From Deltaproteobacteria bacterium (GTDB lineage: Bacteria; Desulfobacterota; GWC2-55-46), in NCBI GenBank assembly GCA_016235365.1, contig JACRLF010000056.1, positions 1-41,273 of the forward strand: a stretch of DNA of 41,273 nt, read 5' to 3'. Shown one piece after another: positions 1 through 9,775 of this stretch (the first letter of the stretch is position 1; every line of letters starts with the position of its first letter). The position numbers and the translations under genes are program-made. The notes under the pieces are model-generated. The model had not been told where the DNA came from. It searched no databases and saw only the letters and a program-made list of their open reading frames with translations.

Positions 1-131
1 ATGTTCCCTTCTGTTACCAGTTTTACCGCTTCCTCTCGAAGCTCCTTCGTGTACCTTCCCTGCGGAATCCCTTTCATTCTGACACCTCCGTCTTTGTATT
101 TTATCAGACTTTTGGTGTCTACTTTTTCCAT
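1..131 (-). CDS. IS3/IS911-type transposase OrfA-like N-terminus, partial (runs off left edge)
   Basis: Reverse complement from 131 translates MEKVDTKSLIKYKDGGVRMKGIPQGRYTKELREEAVKLVTEGN; the QGRYTKELREEAVKLVTEG motif is typical of HTH transposase OrfA proteins. Missed by the ORF track because it is short and partial. Confidence 0.6.
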   Translation of the reverse strand, partial: MEKVDTKSLIKYKDGGVRMKGIPQGRYTKELREEAVKLVTEGN

Positions 132-292
132 CTTACCTCATGGTATGTATTCAAAGAGGGGGTGGAGTATTCACGTTCATACCCAAAGGGTGCGAGGGAA
201 GGTAAGCCGATTTTTCGCACTTCATATTCTCGCTGGAATAAATGTTTCAATTTTGAGCGATTTGCAAACGAGTTCGCACAAAGAGTTGGTTT

Positions 293-829
293 ATGAATGA
301 ATCGAGAAGATTTGATTTGTTAAGTGATTTGGCACGCCTTATCAAGAAGCATGGTATAGATGCCTTTGCTGAATTGGCAAATTATTTAAGCCACCCAGAA
401 GCAATAGAGCATCTAATTACAATCATAGAGGGTACCTTTAAGGCAGGTCAAAGCGCATCCATTGATAAGGATAGAGGTGCGCAAGGTGCCGGGCGAGGAA
501 CCGGGGTCAAGCGATTGATTGATGACTTAGAAAAAAGCGACCCACAAAAAGCAGAAATAATTTCTGCATTTTATCATACACTGTTAGCAAAAAATGCCTT
601 GCCGAGCATAAAAGAAATGCGGGATTTTTCAATTGATACCGGATTAAAACCAGTGCATGCAAAATCGCGTGATAAAGCGATATTCCCACTTTTAAAGGAT
701 ATCGCGGCTCGTCCTCTCAATGAGGTAAAGGACATCATAGGACGTATTAGTTTGCGCGGGATTGGTGATGATAGAACACTGGAGGGTTGGGCAAAAGTAA
801 TTTTAAATAAAGAACATCGGCAAAGATGA
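293..829 (+). CDS. hypothetical protein (178 aa), relatively AT-rich
   Basis: Complete ORF next to the transposase fragment; no recognised family. Confidence 0.55.
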   Translation: MNESRRFDLLSDLARLIKKHGIDAFAELANYLSHPEAIEHLITIIEGTFKAGQSASIDKDRGAQGAGRGTGVKRLIDDLEKSDPQKAEIISAFYHTLLAKNALPSIKEMRDFSIDTGLKPVHAKSRDKAIFPLLKDIAARPLNEVKDIIGRISLRGIGDDRTLEGWAKVILNKEHRQR

Positions 830-898
830 TGATGTGATGAGTCATGCCCCCTTCGTTTTCTCCTCAATCACCCTCAAACCTCCCCTGGCCTCCACCCC

Positions 899-2548
899 CT
901 ACATCCCGGTAATATCCCCGTCCCTGTCCACGTCAATCCCCTCTGCAAGGGGGTGGATGGGCAGGCCCGGCATGAGGAGCACGTTGCCGCAGTGGACGAC
1001 CACGAAGCCAGCGCCTGAGGCTACGCTGACCTTATTGACCGTGACGCTAAAACCCTTTGGCGCGCCGGTGAGGGCGGGGTTGTCGGACAGGGACTTCGGC
1101 GTCTTGGCCATGCAGACCGGCAGGGCCGAGAATCCGAGCCGTTCCATGTCGCGGATATCCCTTTGGGCCTCTTCCGTAAATACGACGGAGGTTGCGCCGT
1201 ACATCTCCCTTGCTATCAACAAGATCTTGTCCTCTATCGGTAGCGACGTGTCGTAGAGGTATTTAAAGCCGTTCTCCCTTTCGCATAGGTCTTTGACCGC
1301 CCCGGCCGCCTCAAGGCCGCCTGCGCCGCCACGCTCCCTTACGTCAACGGCGAACGCCTCAACGCCGTAATCCCTTATCCTCCTGATGACCTCTCCGGTC
1401 TCCGCAACGTCGTCCCCATCGAAGCGGTTAATCGCCACCATGCACGGCAGGGAGAACCTGCGGATGTTGTCGATATGCCTCTTGAGGTTATCAAGCCCCC
1501 TGACGGACGATACCATATTGCTTTTTTTGAAGTCCACGGCCCCGCCGTGGAGGCGCAGGGCCCCGAGGGTAGCCACTATCACCACAGCCGAGGGCCTTAA
1601 ACCCCCAACGCGGCATTTTATGTCGAAGAACTTCTCGGCCCCGAGCTCGGTTGAAAACCCGGCCTCAGTGACCACATAGTCCGCAAGGACGAGGGCGAGC
1701 CTTGTGGCTATGAGGCTGTTGCACCCGATCGATATGTTGCCGAACGGGCCGCCGTGGACGAATATCGGCGCGCCCTCCACGGTCTGCGCGAGGTTGGGGT
1801 TAAGGGCGTTCTTGAGGAGCGCGGAGGCGGCCCCATCTACTTTTAAATCCACCGGCGTTACAGTCCCGCCGTTGCAATCGAAGGCGAGCGTCATGCGCCC
1901 TATGCGCCTCTTCAGATCCTCGATATCGAGAGAGAGGCAGAGCGCGGAGACGACCTCCGAGGCCGCCGAGATATGGAACTCCTCGTCCCGCTCAAAAGTA
2001 GTTCCGGCCCCGATTCGCACCCTTCTCAAGGCCCTGTCGTTGAGCGCGGAGACGCGCCTCCAGAATATCCTTTCAGGGTCTATGCCAAGCGGGTTGCCGT
2101 GGTAGATGTGGTTGTCCAGGATGGAAGAGATGAGGTTGTGGGCCGTGATGGTGGAGTAGTCGTCGCCGGTGAACTGCAGCGTTATCTCCTCTGTGGGCAG
2201 GGCCTGGGACCTCCCTGAGCCTGTAGCCCCGCCCTTGGCCCCGAAAAACGGCCCGAGGCTCGGTTGCCTTATGCAGGCAAAGGCCCTATGGCCGAGGAGC
2301 TTGAGGGATTGCGCGAGCCCTATCGTAACCGTCGTCTTGCCCACGCCCTCAGGGGTGGGGCTCATGGCTGTAACGAGTATGAGCCTCCCCCCTGCGTTGT
2401 CCCGCAGCTCGTCGAGGAGCCTTGAGTCCACCTTTGCCATGCAGCGTCCGTAAGGTATCAGGCGGTCTTGAGGTATGCCTATCGAGTCCGCGACCTGTGC
2501 TATGGGCAGCGGCTTTATATTGCGCAGGAACGGGTCGTCTTTTTTCAT
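899..2548 (-). CDS. fhs: formate--tetrahydrofolate ligase, divergent
   Basis: 549 aa; TPEGVGKTTVTIGL P-loop, GAKGGATGSG, FTGDDYSTITAHNL, VHGGPFGNISIGCNS, VVTEAGFSTELGAEKFFDIKCR. Confidence 0.93.
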   Translation of the reverse strand: MKKDDPFLRNIKPLPIAQVADSIGIPQDRLIPYGRCMAKVDSRLLDELRDNAGGRLILVTAMSPTPEGVGKTTVTIGLAQSLKLLGHRAFACIRQPSLGPFFGAKGGATGSGRSQALPTEEITLQFTGDDYSTITAHNLISSILDNHIYHGNPLGIDPERIFWRRVSALNDRALRRVRIGAGTTFERDEEFHISAASEVVSALCLSLDIEDLKRRIGRMTLAFDCNGGTVTPVDLKVDGAASALLKNALNPNLAQTVEGAPIFVHGGPFGNISIGCNSLIATRLALVLADYVVTEAGFSTELGAEKFFDIKCRVGGLRPSAVVIVATLGALRLHGGAVDFKKSNMVSSVRGLDNLKRHIDNIRRFSLPCMVAINRFDGDDVAETGEVIRRIRDYGVEAFAVDVRERGGAGGLEAAGAVKDLCERENGFKYLYDTSLPIEDKILLIAREMYGATSVVFTEEAQRDIRDMERLGFSALPVCMAKTPKSLSDNPALTGAPKGFSVTVNKVSVASGAGFVVVHCGNVLLMPGLPIHPLAEGIDVDRDGDITGM

Positions 2549-2897
2549 GTGGGGCTCCCTTTAACGAATGAACTACCCCGGAGCAAGCCACGGGGCATCC
2601 GAAGGTATTATGCCCTTCATGATTGCACGAAGCAAGCCTTCCATGCTCAAATACTCAGCGTCTTTGCGCGGCAGAAAAATATGGACTGCGCCATGATAAA
2701 GCGGGTATAATATTTGGTGATTGTAAAAGATCTGACACCAATTTAGAATGGTGTCATGGATCTAAAATCATTTGAAACCCTTATAAAGACTGAGAATTCT
2801 GCGAGGCTCTTTCTGCTGCGACCCGTGGTGGGGCATAATATCGTACTCGGTCACGAAACACGGGGGCCTTTCAAACCTCCAGGGATTCAGGGACGAG

Positions 2898-3461
2898 TTG
2901 GTAAAGGGGATAAGGACGCGCGGCCGCAGGATAGTCGAGGCATATGTGACGAATGAAACCCCGCCCCGGCCGCTTTTTGAGTCCCCGGACAGGTATAACG
3001 TCATCGTCAGGGGGATAGACGTAAACGGAAGCGCCGTGACGCTCAACCTGCTGGCCATGTTCGCCTTTCGCTGCGGGTTCCTGTCCGAAGGCAAGTCCTG
3101 CTCCATACACCCGTCGTTATCCGGCGGCAAGGAGATACGTCCGCCGCACTGCGGGTACACGGGCTCTCCAAACGCGAGGCCGGATGAGAAGGGGTACTGC
3201 AGGGTCATACACGCCGGCATCCCGGGCGACGGCCCCGCCGTTGACAACGCGGTAAAGGCGGAGAGGGCCGCAAGCCTCATGCACTTGAGCAACGGGGCCG
3301 CAAGCCCCGAAGAGGCCGCCGACAGGGTGATAGACGCGCTGAGGGAGCATTGCTCGATGCACGCGCCGCATCTATTCCCGCAACAGAAGCCCTCGGCGCC
3401 GGGGCGCAACGACCCGTGCCACTGCGGGAGTGGGAAAAAGTTCAAGAAGTGCCACGGCTGA
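2898..3461 (+). CDS. SEC-C motif-containing protein; start uncertain
   Basis: C-terminal GRNDPCHCGSGKKFKKCHG is a SEC-C zinc-binding motif; the frame stays open upstream to about 2787 without an ATG. Confidence 0.75.
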   Translation: MVKGIRTRGRRIVEAYVTNETPPRPLFESPDRYNVIVRGIDVNGSAVTLNLLAMFAFRCGFLSEGKSCSIHPSLSGGKEIRPPHCGYTGSPNARPDEKGYCRVIHAGIPGDGPAVDNAVKAERAASLMHLSNGAASPEEAADRVIDALREHCSMHAPHLFPQQKPSAPGRNDPCHCGSGKKFKKCHG

Positions 3462-3509
3462 GGCCGCCGGGGCCTTGCGAATATATCTCAATAGGAGGGG
3501 GCTCAAAAG

Positions 3510-3887
3510 ATGGCGGAAGAAGCGAAAGACGCGTCCATAGACGTCTCCGCTTACGCGGATGATATGATCAAGGTGATCGAGAGGTACGAACTCGGCGCCG
3601 GGAACCTCATATTCGTCGACGGGTTCCCGAACGAGGCCAACCCGTTCAGGATAGGCAAGGTCTCCAAGCTTGAGAAGAAGTTATACTTCAAGAGGAACAT
3701 CACCCCCGAGGAAAGGGCCGCCGCGCGCAAGGCGCTCTACAGGTTCGAGGAAAAGGACCTGCGTAAGATAGACGACGACTGGTCCTTTGTTAAGCATGTG
3801 CTGCTCCATCAGATAGTCCACATCCTGGCGCGCAACAAGGACTGCTACGACTGCGACAAGTGGGCCTTCTATGAGCTCAAGTTCTGA
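3510..3887 (+). CDS. hypothetical protein (125 aa)
   Basis: Complete ORF with aggaggggg upstream, GC-rich codon use, Cys pair near the C-terminus. Confidence 0.7.
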   Translation: MAEEAKDASIDVSAYADDMIKVIERYELGAGNLIFVDGFPNEANPFRIGKVSKLEKKLYFKRNITPEERAAARKALYRFEEKDLRKIDDDWSFVKHVLLHQIVHILARNKDCYDCDKWAFYELKF

Positions 3888-4044
3888 CATGGCGCTCAAA
3901 GGGCCGCATGTCATTGTCAGCGGCAACTTTTGCGGCGAAGCGGCCTCCGGGCAATTGATTCTATTTGGGAGGGGCTCGCAACGCTGCGTTCGCGATGACG
4001 GCTATTTGAGTCTTTCCGCGGCCTGACGACGCTTCCCGGGGGCT

Positions 4045-4626
4045 TTGTACGTGAAAAGGGCCTTTCTTATCATAACTTCAGCGCTCCTCCTTATCCTATC
4101 TCCGTGCGCGTCAAAGGCAGGCACAACGGACGGGACGATAGACCTCCGCGTGCCCCATATAATACAGGAGACCGAGTTCTGGGGCTGGGCGGCCGCGGCG
4201 CAGGAGTTGTTGATGCACAAGCTCGGCCCTGCCCGTACCCCTCCGCAGTGCGCGCTCGCCGCCATGGGATACGGCACGCCGATGGAGGTATGCTGCGCAC
4301 TCAGCAGCGTATGTCTGGGCAGGACCGGCGGGCTCGTGCAGATCGAGAACATCCTTGCCAGGTTCGGCTTCCGTTACTCACACCTAAGGCCCCCACAGGA
4401 CGCCGCGTCATTATATAAGATATTAGAGTCCGGCAGGCCGATAGCCGTGCACGTGTCTACAGGGGTCGGGGCGCATATTATCGTCGTCAGGGGGGTTTCC
4501 CTTGAAGGGGGCTTCGGCTCCGCAGACCCGGCCCTCTACGTAAACGACCCGGCAAGCGTCTATCCGCAGACAATGCCGTTTTCCCAGCTCAAGACGATAT
4601 GGCTGAACGCCATAGCCGTGGGGTGA
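4045..4626 (+). CDS. papain-like cysteine protease fold (C39/C70-like) secreted protein, probable inactive homologue
   Basis: Signal peptide; VPHIIQETEFWGWAAAAQELL...PPQC...CC...C and GAHIIVVRG...VNDPA match the fold; the position usually Cys (WCWAA) is Gly. Start codon approximate. Confidence 0.7.
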   Translation: MYVKRAFLIITSALLLILSPCASKAGTTDGTIDLRVPHIIQETEFWGWAAAAQELLMHKLGPARTPPQCALAAMGYGTPMEVCCALSSVCLGRTGGLVQIENILARFGFRYSHLRPPQDAASLYKILESGRPIAVHVSTGVGAHIIVVRGVSLEGGFGSADPALYVNDPASVYPQTMPFSQLKTIWLNAIAVG

Positions 4627-4689
4627 ATTTTTTGGCTCCATCACCCTCCCATCCCCCCAAGGGGGCGACAAAAGGGGCGCAGGCGCATA

Positions 4690-5522
4690 TGGACTTCGGA
4701 GAGTTCGAGATATTCGCGTTGAGCGGCGGCGCTATGAGGCTCGACGGCGGGGCCATGTTCGGGGTGGTGCCGAGGCCCCTGTGGGAGAAGACCAACCCCC
4801 CGGATGAGAAGAACCGGATACTGCTCGGGCTGAACGCCCTCCTGATAAAGACGCCGGGCCACAATATCCTCGTCGATACCGGCATAGGCGGCAAGGGTGA
4901 TGAAAAGTTCCGCTCGAGGTATTGCCTGGATGGGGAGAACGCGCTCGGCATGGCGCTCAAGGACGCCGGGTTGATTGAGGACGACATAACGGTGGTCATA
5001 AACACCCACCTCCACTTCGACCACGCAGGCGGCAACACCGTATTCGATTCAGGCGTCTTCAGGCCGGCATACGGAAACGCGCGCTACTTGGTGCAGCGGG
5101 GCGAGCTCGATGCCGCGCTTAACCCCAACGAGAGGACAAGGGCGAGCTACCGGCCGGAGGACTTCATGCCTATAATAGACGCCGGCCTCTTCGACCTCCT
5201 CGACGGCGACGCCGAGGTCGCGGACGGCGTGTCTGTATTCAGGACCCCGGGCCACAACCGGGACATACAACTCGTCAAGATAGAATCAAAGGGCACCAAG
5301 GCGGTCTTCCTGAGCGACACCATCCCGACCGCGGCCCATCTCAAATACCCTTATATAGCCGGGTACGACCTGTTTCCGCTTGAGACCCTCAAGGCCAAAA
5401 AAGAGATAATAGAAGAGGCGGCAAGGGAGAGGCGGCTCCTTGTATTCTCCCACGACCCCTGCCATGCGATGGGGTATGTATCGATAGCGGATGGAGAGCC
5501 GGTGTTTGAAAAAATCCCTTAG
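4690..5522 (+). CDS. MBL-fold metallo-hydrolase
   Basis: INTHLHFDHAGGN zinc motif and later FSHDPCH; the ORF begins at 4599 but ATG at 4690 (MDFGEFEIFAL) is the more likely start. Confidence 0.88.
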
Positions 5523-5633
5523 CGGGCCGCGTCCCGTCTGCCGCAAGGCCGGACAAAGACCAAAAACCCAGCGGCTCGGTCTCCTGGATTCAAACATTGA
5601 CTTTTGTATATTGCTGTCATATACTAACAAAGT

Positions 5634-5921
5634 ATGGATATTTTTGATCTTCTTCAGAAATGCGCCGGGTTTGAGTGGGACGCACACAACACTGAGAAGA
5701 ACTGGCAAAGGCACCGCGTCACGCCGTCAGAGTGCGAGCAAATATTCTTCAACCGCCCGCTGGTCGTTGCGGGTGATGAAAATCGGTTTTATTCTCTCGG
5801 GCATACGGACGTGGGCAGGATGCTCTTTCTCGTATTTACCGTCCGCCGGGACAAGATACGGGTGATATCGGCAAGAGACATGAACCGCAAGGAAAGGAAG
5901 GTGTATCAATCCCATGAATAA
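5634..5921 (+). CDS. brnT: BrnT family toxin
   Basis: FEWDAHNTEKNWQRHRVTPSECEQIF ... GRMLFLVFTVRRDKIRVISARDMNRKERKVY. Confidence 0.9.
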   Translation: MDIFDLLQKCAGFEWDAHNTEKNWQRHRVTPSECEQIFFNRPLVVAGDENRFYSLGHTDVGRMLFLVFTVRRDKIRVISARDMNRKERKVYQSHE

Positions 5922-6183
5922 GAAGATACCCAGGTTTAAGAGCGAGGATGAGGAAAGGGAGTTTTGGGCAACCCACGATTCCAGTGAGCACATCGACTGG
6001 AAGAAGGCAAAGCGGGTCGTGCTGCCTGAGCTTAAGCCCTCTCTGAAGACCATATCTTTGAGGCTCCCGGAGTCGATGATCGAGGAACTAAAGCTCCTTG
6101 CCCACAAAAAGGATGTGCCTTACCAGTCGCTCCTGAAGATTTTCCTGTCGGAAAAGATAAACGAGGAACTCAAGGCCCACTGA
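5914..6183 (+). CDS. brnA: BrnA/CopG-type antitoxin
   Basis: Overlaps brnT by 8 bp; ISLRLPESMIEELKLLAHKKDVPYQSLLKIFLSEKI ribbon-helix-helix-like C-terminus. Confidence 0.87.
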   Translation: MNKKIPRFKSEDEEREFWATHDSSEHIDWKKAKRVVLPELKPSLKTISLRLPESMIEELKLLAHKKDVPYQSLLKIFLSEKINEELKAH

Positions 6184-6287
6184 AGCGGCTGTACTTCCCC
6201 TTGTGCCCTTTTCCGAAGGTGGCCGATACTGCCAACCATAAAATGGTGGGCCCAGCCCACATGGGGATATTCAGGGGAATTTAGCAT

Positions 6288-6404
6288 TGAAGCTCCCCGC
6301 GGCTTTTCCGCGGGGAATCTTCGACATATAAGGGAGTATCTATTCCTATTCGCTCGCTTGACCCCGCAGCAAGCTGCGGGGCATGCGCTCGCTATGCATG
6401 TTCA
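6288..6404 (-). repeat. Family-1 palindromic repeat, full-length copy (117 bp, intergenic)
   Basis: Reverse complement TGAACATGCATAGCGAGCGCATGCCCCGCAGCTTGCTGCGGGGTCAAGCGAGCG...CCGCGGAAAAGCCGCGGGGAGCTTCA. Confidence 0.9.
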
Positions 6405-6539
6405 TGCTGGTGAATGACTCGAACGATGAGCTGAGGAACGAAGCTCATCCTATGGCCCTAATATAACCCCCCCTGGCGCACATATCTGTGAGGGTTAAAG
6501 CAGAAACCCGGTTTCGTCCTGGCGTCAAGTCCAGCCCCT

Positions 6540-7889
6540 CTATAGCGACCTCAAAAACTCCACGAGGTCAGTCCGCTCCTGCCTGGTGAGGCCCAGGTGG
6601 AAGAGTTCATTATAGTGGTCTACGACCGATCTCAAGTCCTGGAACCTGCCGTCATGGTAGAACCCGCCCTTCATCTTCGTGAAGAGCCCCTTTAACGGGG
6701 TAGTCCTGTAAAGGCGCCCCTCGTAAGAGCGTGACGCGATAAAGCCGTCCGCGCCGATTGACGAGGCCGAGTGCATGGGCCAGCCCGGCTCCGTATAGAG
6801 CGGCGGGACATGGCACTTCGCGCAGGTCGCCTTACCCTCGAATACGGCCCTGCCGCGCTCCGCCGCCGCGGCGTCGAAGTAGCCGATCGGCGGCGTCGGC
6901 ACCGGCAAGGCGAGCTCGAAGAAGTTGAGGGCGGCGAGCTTCGGCGTGACGATATCGGGCGCGTTCCTCAGCGACCAGTCCCCGGTCCGGAAAGATACAG
7001 GGAACCTCTCGTCCTCGCTCAGCCTGATGTCGAAGAAGGTGCCTTTGCCCCGCATCTGCGTGTTGATCTCATAGGCGTTCCAGTACGCGAGCGACCCCAT
7101 CCCCGTATAAGAATTGAGGCCGACGCCCGCAAGCCCGAATATGGAGGGGATGAGGGTGGCCCCTTTCGCGTCCGCGCCGACCCCCTTGCCATCGTTTAAA
7201 AGACGCGGGTCGAACCTGCCGGGGCCCCAGCCCGCAAGGGTCTTTGCCACGGAGGCCGTATCGGCGCCTATCCTGTCGGAGATGACCTTGAGATTCGGCG
7301 AAAGGGATATTATCCTGCCGAAGTCGAGGTACCTGTTCGGCCAGCCGTCAAGCCTGTTGCCGATCCCCAGGGCGTACGCATTATCGACGGTGGAGTGGCA
7401 GAGGGAGCAGTTGATGCCGATGGACCTCAAGCCCCCCTTCTCGTCAAAGAAACCCTTGAGCCCGACGATAGCGCCGGCCTTCAGGAGCTCGATGGTCGTG
7501 GCCGGGTCGTCGAACGCCGGGGAGGTCCCGTCCTTGAGGGTCTGTAAAAGGCCGTCCCTGACCTTGACGACGTCTATCTTAAGCCCGGCGTCCAAGGCGG
7601 CCCTAAGGCTCAAACCCCGGCCCACCCCGTTATTCTTTTCCCCGGCGATTGCCTCATGGAGCTTGAGCGCATCCCCCCAGAAGGCCTCGCTCCCGAACGT
7701 CTCATGGCGGAACGTATCCCTGCCCTCCTCTATCATCCGCTTAGAATACGCTGATACCGTATCCTCAACCCTCTCATCAACACGCACGGCCTGCATCTGC
7801 GCCTGGTTGCACCCGACGATTATCAGAAGCAACAGCGGCATTAAAAAGACGAGCGCCTTGATCCCTCTCAGACTTGAAAGATGTCCCAT
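6540..7889 (-). CDS. di-heme cytochrome c / MauG-like cytochrome c peroxidase family protein
   Basis: Lipoprotein-like N-terminus (LLIIVGCN); CXXCH motifs CSLCH and CAKCH; TTPLKGLFTKMKGGFYHDGRFQDLRSVVDHYNELF. Confidence 0.85.
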   Translation of the reverse strand: MGHLSSLRGIKALVFLMPLLLLIIVGCNQAQMQAVRVDERVEDTVSAYSKRMIEEGRDTFRHETFGSEAFWGDALKLHEAIAGEKNNGVGRGLSLRAALDAGLKIDVVKVRDGLLQTLKDGTSPAFDDPATTIELLKAGAIVGLKGFFDEKGGLRSIGINCSLCHSTVDNAYALGIGNRLDGWPNRYLDFGRIISLSPNLKVISDRIGADTASVAKTLAGWGPGRFDPRLLNDGKGVGADAKGATLIPSIFGLAGVGLNSYTGMGSLAYWNAYEINTQMRGKGTFFDIRLSEDERFPVSFRTGDWSLRNAPDIVTPKLAALNFFELALPVPTPPIGYFDAAAAERGRAVFEGKATCAKCHVPPLYTEPGWPMHSASSIGADGFIASRSYEGRLYRTTPLKGLFTKMKGGFYHDGRFQDLRSVVDHYNELFHLGLTRQERTDLVEFLRSL

Positions 7890-7925
7890 AGGCCGACCCC
7901 TCGAAGCTGTTTTTTTAACGTTTTA

Positions 7926-7996
7926 ATGTTTCCTTCGGGTATAATTCCCCGCAGTATGGTCAACAGTACCAACGGATACCCCGGAGTGGTTCATAT
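7926..7996 (+). repeat. Family-3 short repeat, interrupted or degenerate copy (TCCTTCGG(A/G)TA...GTGGTTCAT)
   Basis: tgtttccttcgggtataattccccgcag...aacggataccccggagtggttcat; compare copies at 2565, 15380, 16850 and 19372. Confidence 0.5.
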
Positions 7997-8063
7997 CCCT
8001 CGGCGTCTTGCAGGACCGGGGAGTGATCATTGGAAATGCATGGCTGGCGCGAGGCCCGCGGCT

Positions 8064-8176
8064 TGAAGCTCCCCGCGGCAAGCCGCGGGGAATCTTCGAT
8101 ATGTAAGGAAACAATTTCCATTCGCTCGCTTGACCCCGTAGCAAGCCGCGGGGAATGCGCTCGCTATGCATATTCA
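8064..8176 (-). repeat. Family-1 palindromic repeat, full-length copy (113 bp, intergenic)
   Basis: ttgaagctccccgcggcaagccgcggggaatcttcgatat...gctcgctatgcatattca. Confidence 0.88.
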
Positions 8177-8389
8177 AAAGACGCGCAGGGTACCGGAGGG
8201 GCGCGTCTCAGCGCCAGCGCCGTCCACCCGACTGAAGTGGGATTTGTTATATTTGTATATATTTTGCTCTGCTTGTCAAGCCATAAAAAGCCGCCCTGAA
8301 AATCTCTGCCAATCAATCGGTAATTGAAGAGGGCGAGGTGAACCGGCTCCAGGCGTTTGCAGGTTGGCGGCGCTATCCCGGCTAAAAAG

Positions 8390-8485
8390 GTTGCTCAAGA
8401 AGTTCCCGACCCACGCCACTTGGCGTGGGTGCCCCGAAGGCGTCGAGGAGCGAGGAAGGCGTAGTTTGTTGCTACGCCGCAGTGA
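8390..8485 (+). repeat. Family-2 MITE-like repeat, left part
   Basis: gttgctcaagaagt TIR-like end; 54 bp (8404-8457) identical to 33693-33746, containing hairpin ACCCACGCC-ACTT-GGCGTGGGT. Confidence 0.8.
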
Positions 8486-8536
8486 CGAACATGCATAGCG
8501 AGCGCATTCCCCGCGGCAAGCCGCGGGGAATCTTCA
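8486..8536 (+). repeat. Family-1 repeat, internally deleted copy (about 51 bp)
   Basis: cgaacatgcatagcgagcgcattccccgcggcaagccgcggggaatcttca, directly after the family-2 sequence. Confidence 0.85.
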
Positions 8537-8645
8537 AGAGATAGAACGCCGCGGACAAAAAACTCGCGGACAAGATTTTTTTCTTTGACATTCTTTGGCC
8601 TTTTGGTAATAATTCATCTGCCCTGATATTAACGGAGAAAACGAA

Positions 8646-9764
8646 TTGACTCTTATGGCCTATAACGAAGCCCCGGCGCTCAAAAGAACGCCACTGCACG
8701 ATGTCCATACGGCCCTCGGGGCAAGGCTCGTGAATTTCGCCGGTTGGGAAATGCCGGTGCAGTACACCGGCGTAATAGAGGAGCACCTGAACGTGAGAAG
8801 GGCCTGCGGGCTCTTTGACGTAAGCCATATGGGCGAGATAGAGATCTCCGGGGCGGGCGCCCACGCCCTCGTCCAGCGCCTCTTTACCAACGATATCGAC
8901 CGGGTCGGCGACGGGCAGTGCCAGTACACCCTGCTCTGCTATCCCCACGGCGGCGTCGTGGACGACTGCATCGTCTACCGTTATAACAGGGACCGTTTCC
9001 TCGTATGCGCGAACGCCTCGAATACCGGCAAGGTCTTCGAATGGATAGAGTCCCAGGCTGCCCAGGGCGGGGCGGCGGCGCTCGTGGAGGACCTGAGCGA
9101 CAACTACGCCCAGCTTGCGCTCCAGGGCCCGGCCTCGGCGGACATACTGAGGCCGCTGTTGGATATGGACCCGGAAGAGATAGACCACTTCCACTTCGTA
9201 ATAGGCGAGCTTAAAGGCGGGGTTGAAGCGCTTGTCTCCAGGACGGGGTATACGGGCGAGGACGGCTTTGAGATATATCTGGAGCCCGAACACGCCGTTG
9301 ACGTATGGCAGGCGTTGATGGATTCCGGCAGGGTACACGGCATAAAGCCCGCCGGGCTCGGGGCAAGGGATACCCTTAGGCTTGAGAAGGGCTACCCGCT
9401 TTACGGCCATGAGCTGAGCGAGGATATAACCCCGATAGAGGCCGGACTCAAAAGATACGTCAGGTTCAACAAGGACTTCATAGGGAAAGAGGCGCTTGAG
9501 AAGCAGGCGGCCTTCGGAGTCGAGAAGACGCTTGTTGGGTTCGAGATGACGGCCCCCGGGATACCGCGTGCGGGGTATGAGCTTAGCGTGGGCGGGAACA
9601 AGGCCGGATGGGTCACAAGCGGCACGCTCTCCCCCTCTTTGAATGTCGGGATAGGCATGGGATACGTAGACGCGTCCCTCAAGGCCGGCGAGATGGACGT
9701 AATTATAAGGAACAGGCCGGTCAGGGTTAGGGTCGTCAAGCTCCCCTTTTACAATAAACCCTGA
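8646..9764 (+). CDS. gcvT: glycine cleavage system aminomethyltransferase (T protein)
   Basis: TPLHDVHTALGARLVNFAGWEMPVQYTGVIEEHLNVRRACGLFDVSHMGEI; first in gcvT-H-PA-PB order. ATG at 8655 is also possible. Confidence 0.96.
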   Translation: MTLMAYNEAPALKRTPLHDVHTALGARLVNFAGWEMPVQYTGVIEEHLNVRRACGLFDVSHMGEIEISGAGAHALVQRLFTNDIDRVGDGQCQYTLLCYPHGGVVDDCIVYRYNRDRFLVCANASNTGKVFEWIESQAAQGGAAALVEDLSDNYAQLALQGPASADILRPLLDMDPEEIDHFHFVIGELKGGVEALVSRTGYTGEDGFEIYLEPEHAVDVWQALMDSGRVHGIKPAGLGARDTLRLEKGYPLYGHELSEDITPIEAGLKRYVRFNKDFIGKEALEKQAAFGVEKTLVGFEMTAPGIPRAGYELSVGGNKAGWVTSGTLSPSLNVGIGMGYVDASLKAGEMDVIIRNRPVRVRVVKLPFYNKP

Positions 9765-9775
9765 TGAACTCACCA

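Noticed and set aside
1-300. 99-aa plus-strand ORF at the left edge
   Set aside because: The minus strand of 1-131 encodes a recognisable transposase OrfA N-terminus, so the plus ORF is probably spurious.
8180-8650. Glycine riboswitch upstream of gcvT
   Set aside because: No clear glycine aptamer core could be seen; the region is mostly repeat sequence. A cmscan would be needed to exclude it.
8472-9773. 433-aa minus-strand ORF opposite gcvT
   Set aside because: Antisense artefact of GC-rich codon bias; no recognisable motif, whereas gcvT is unambiguous.
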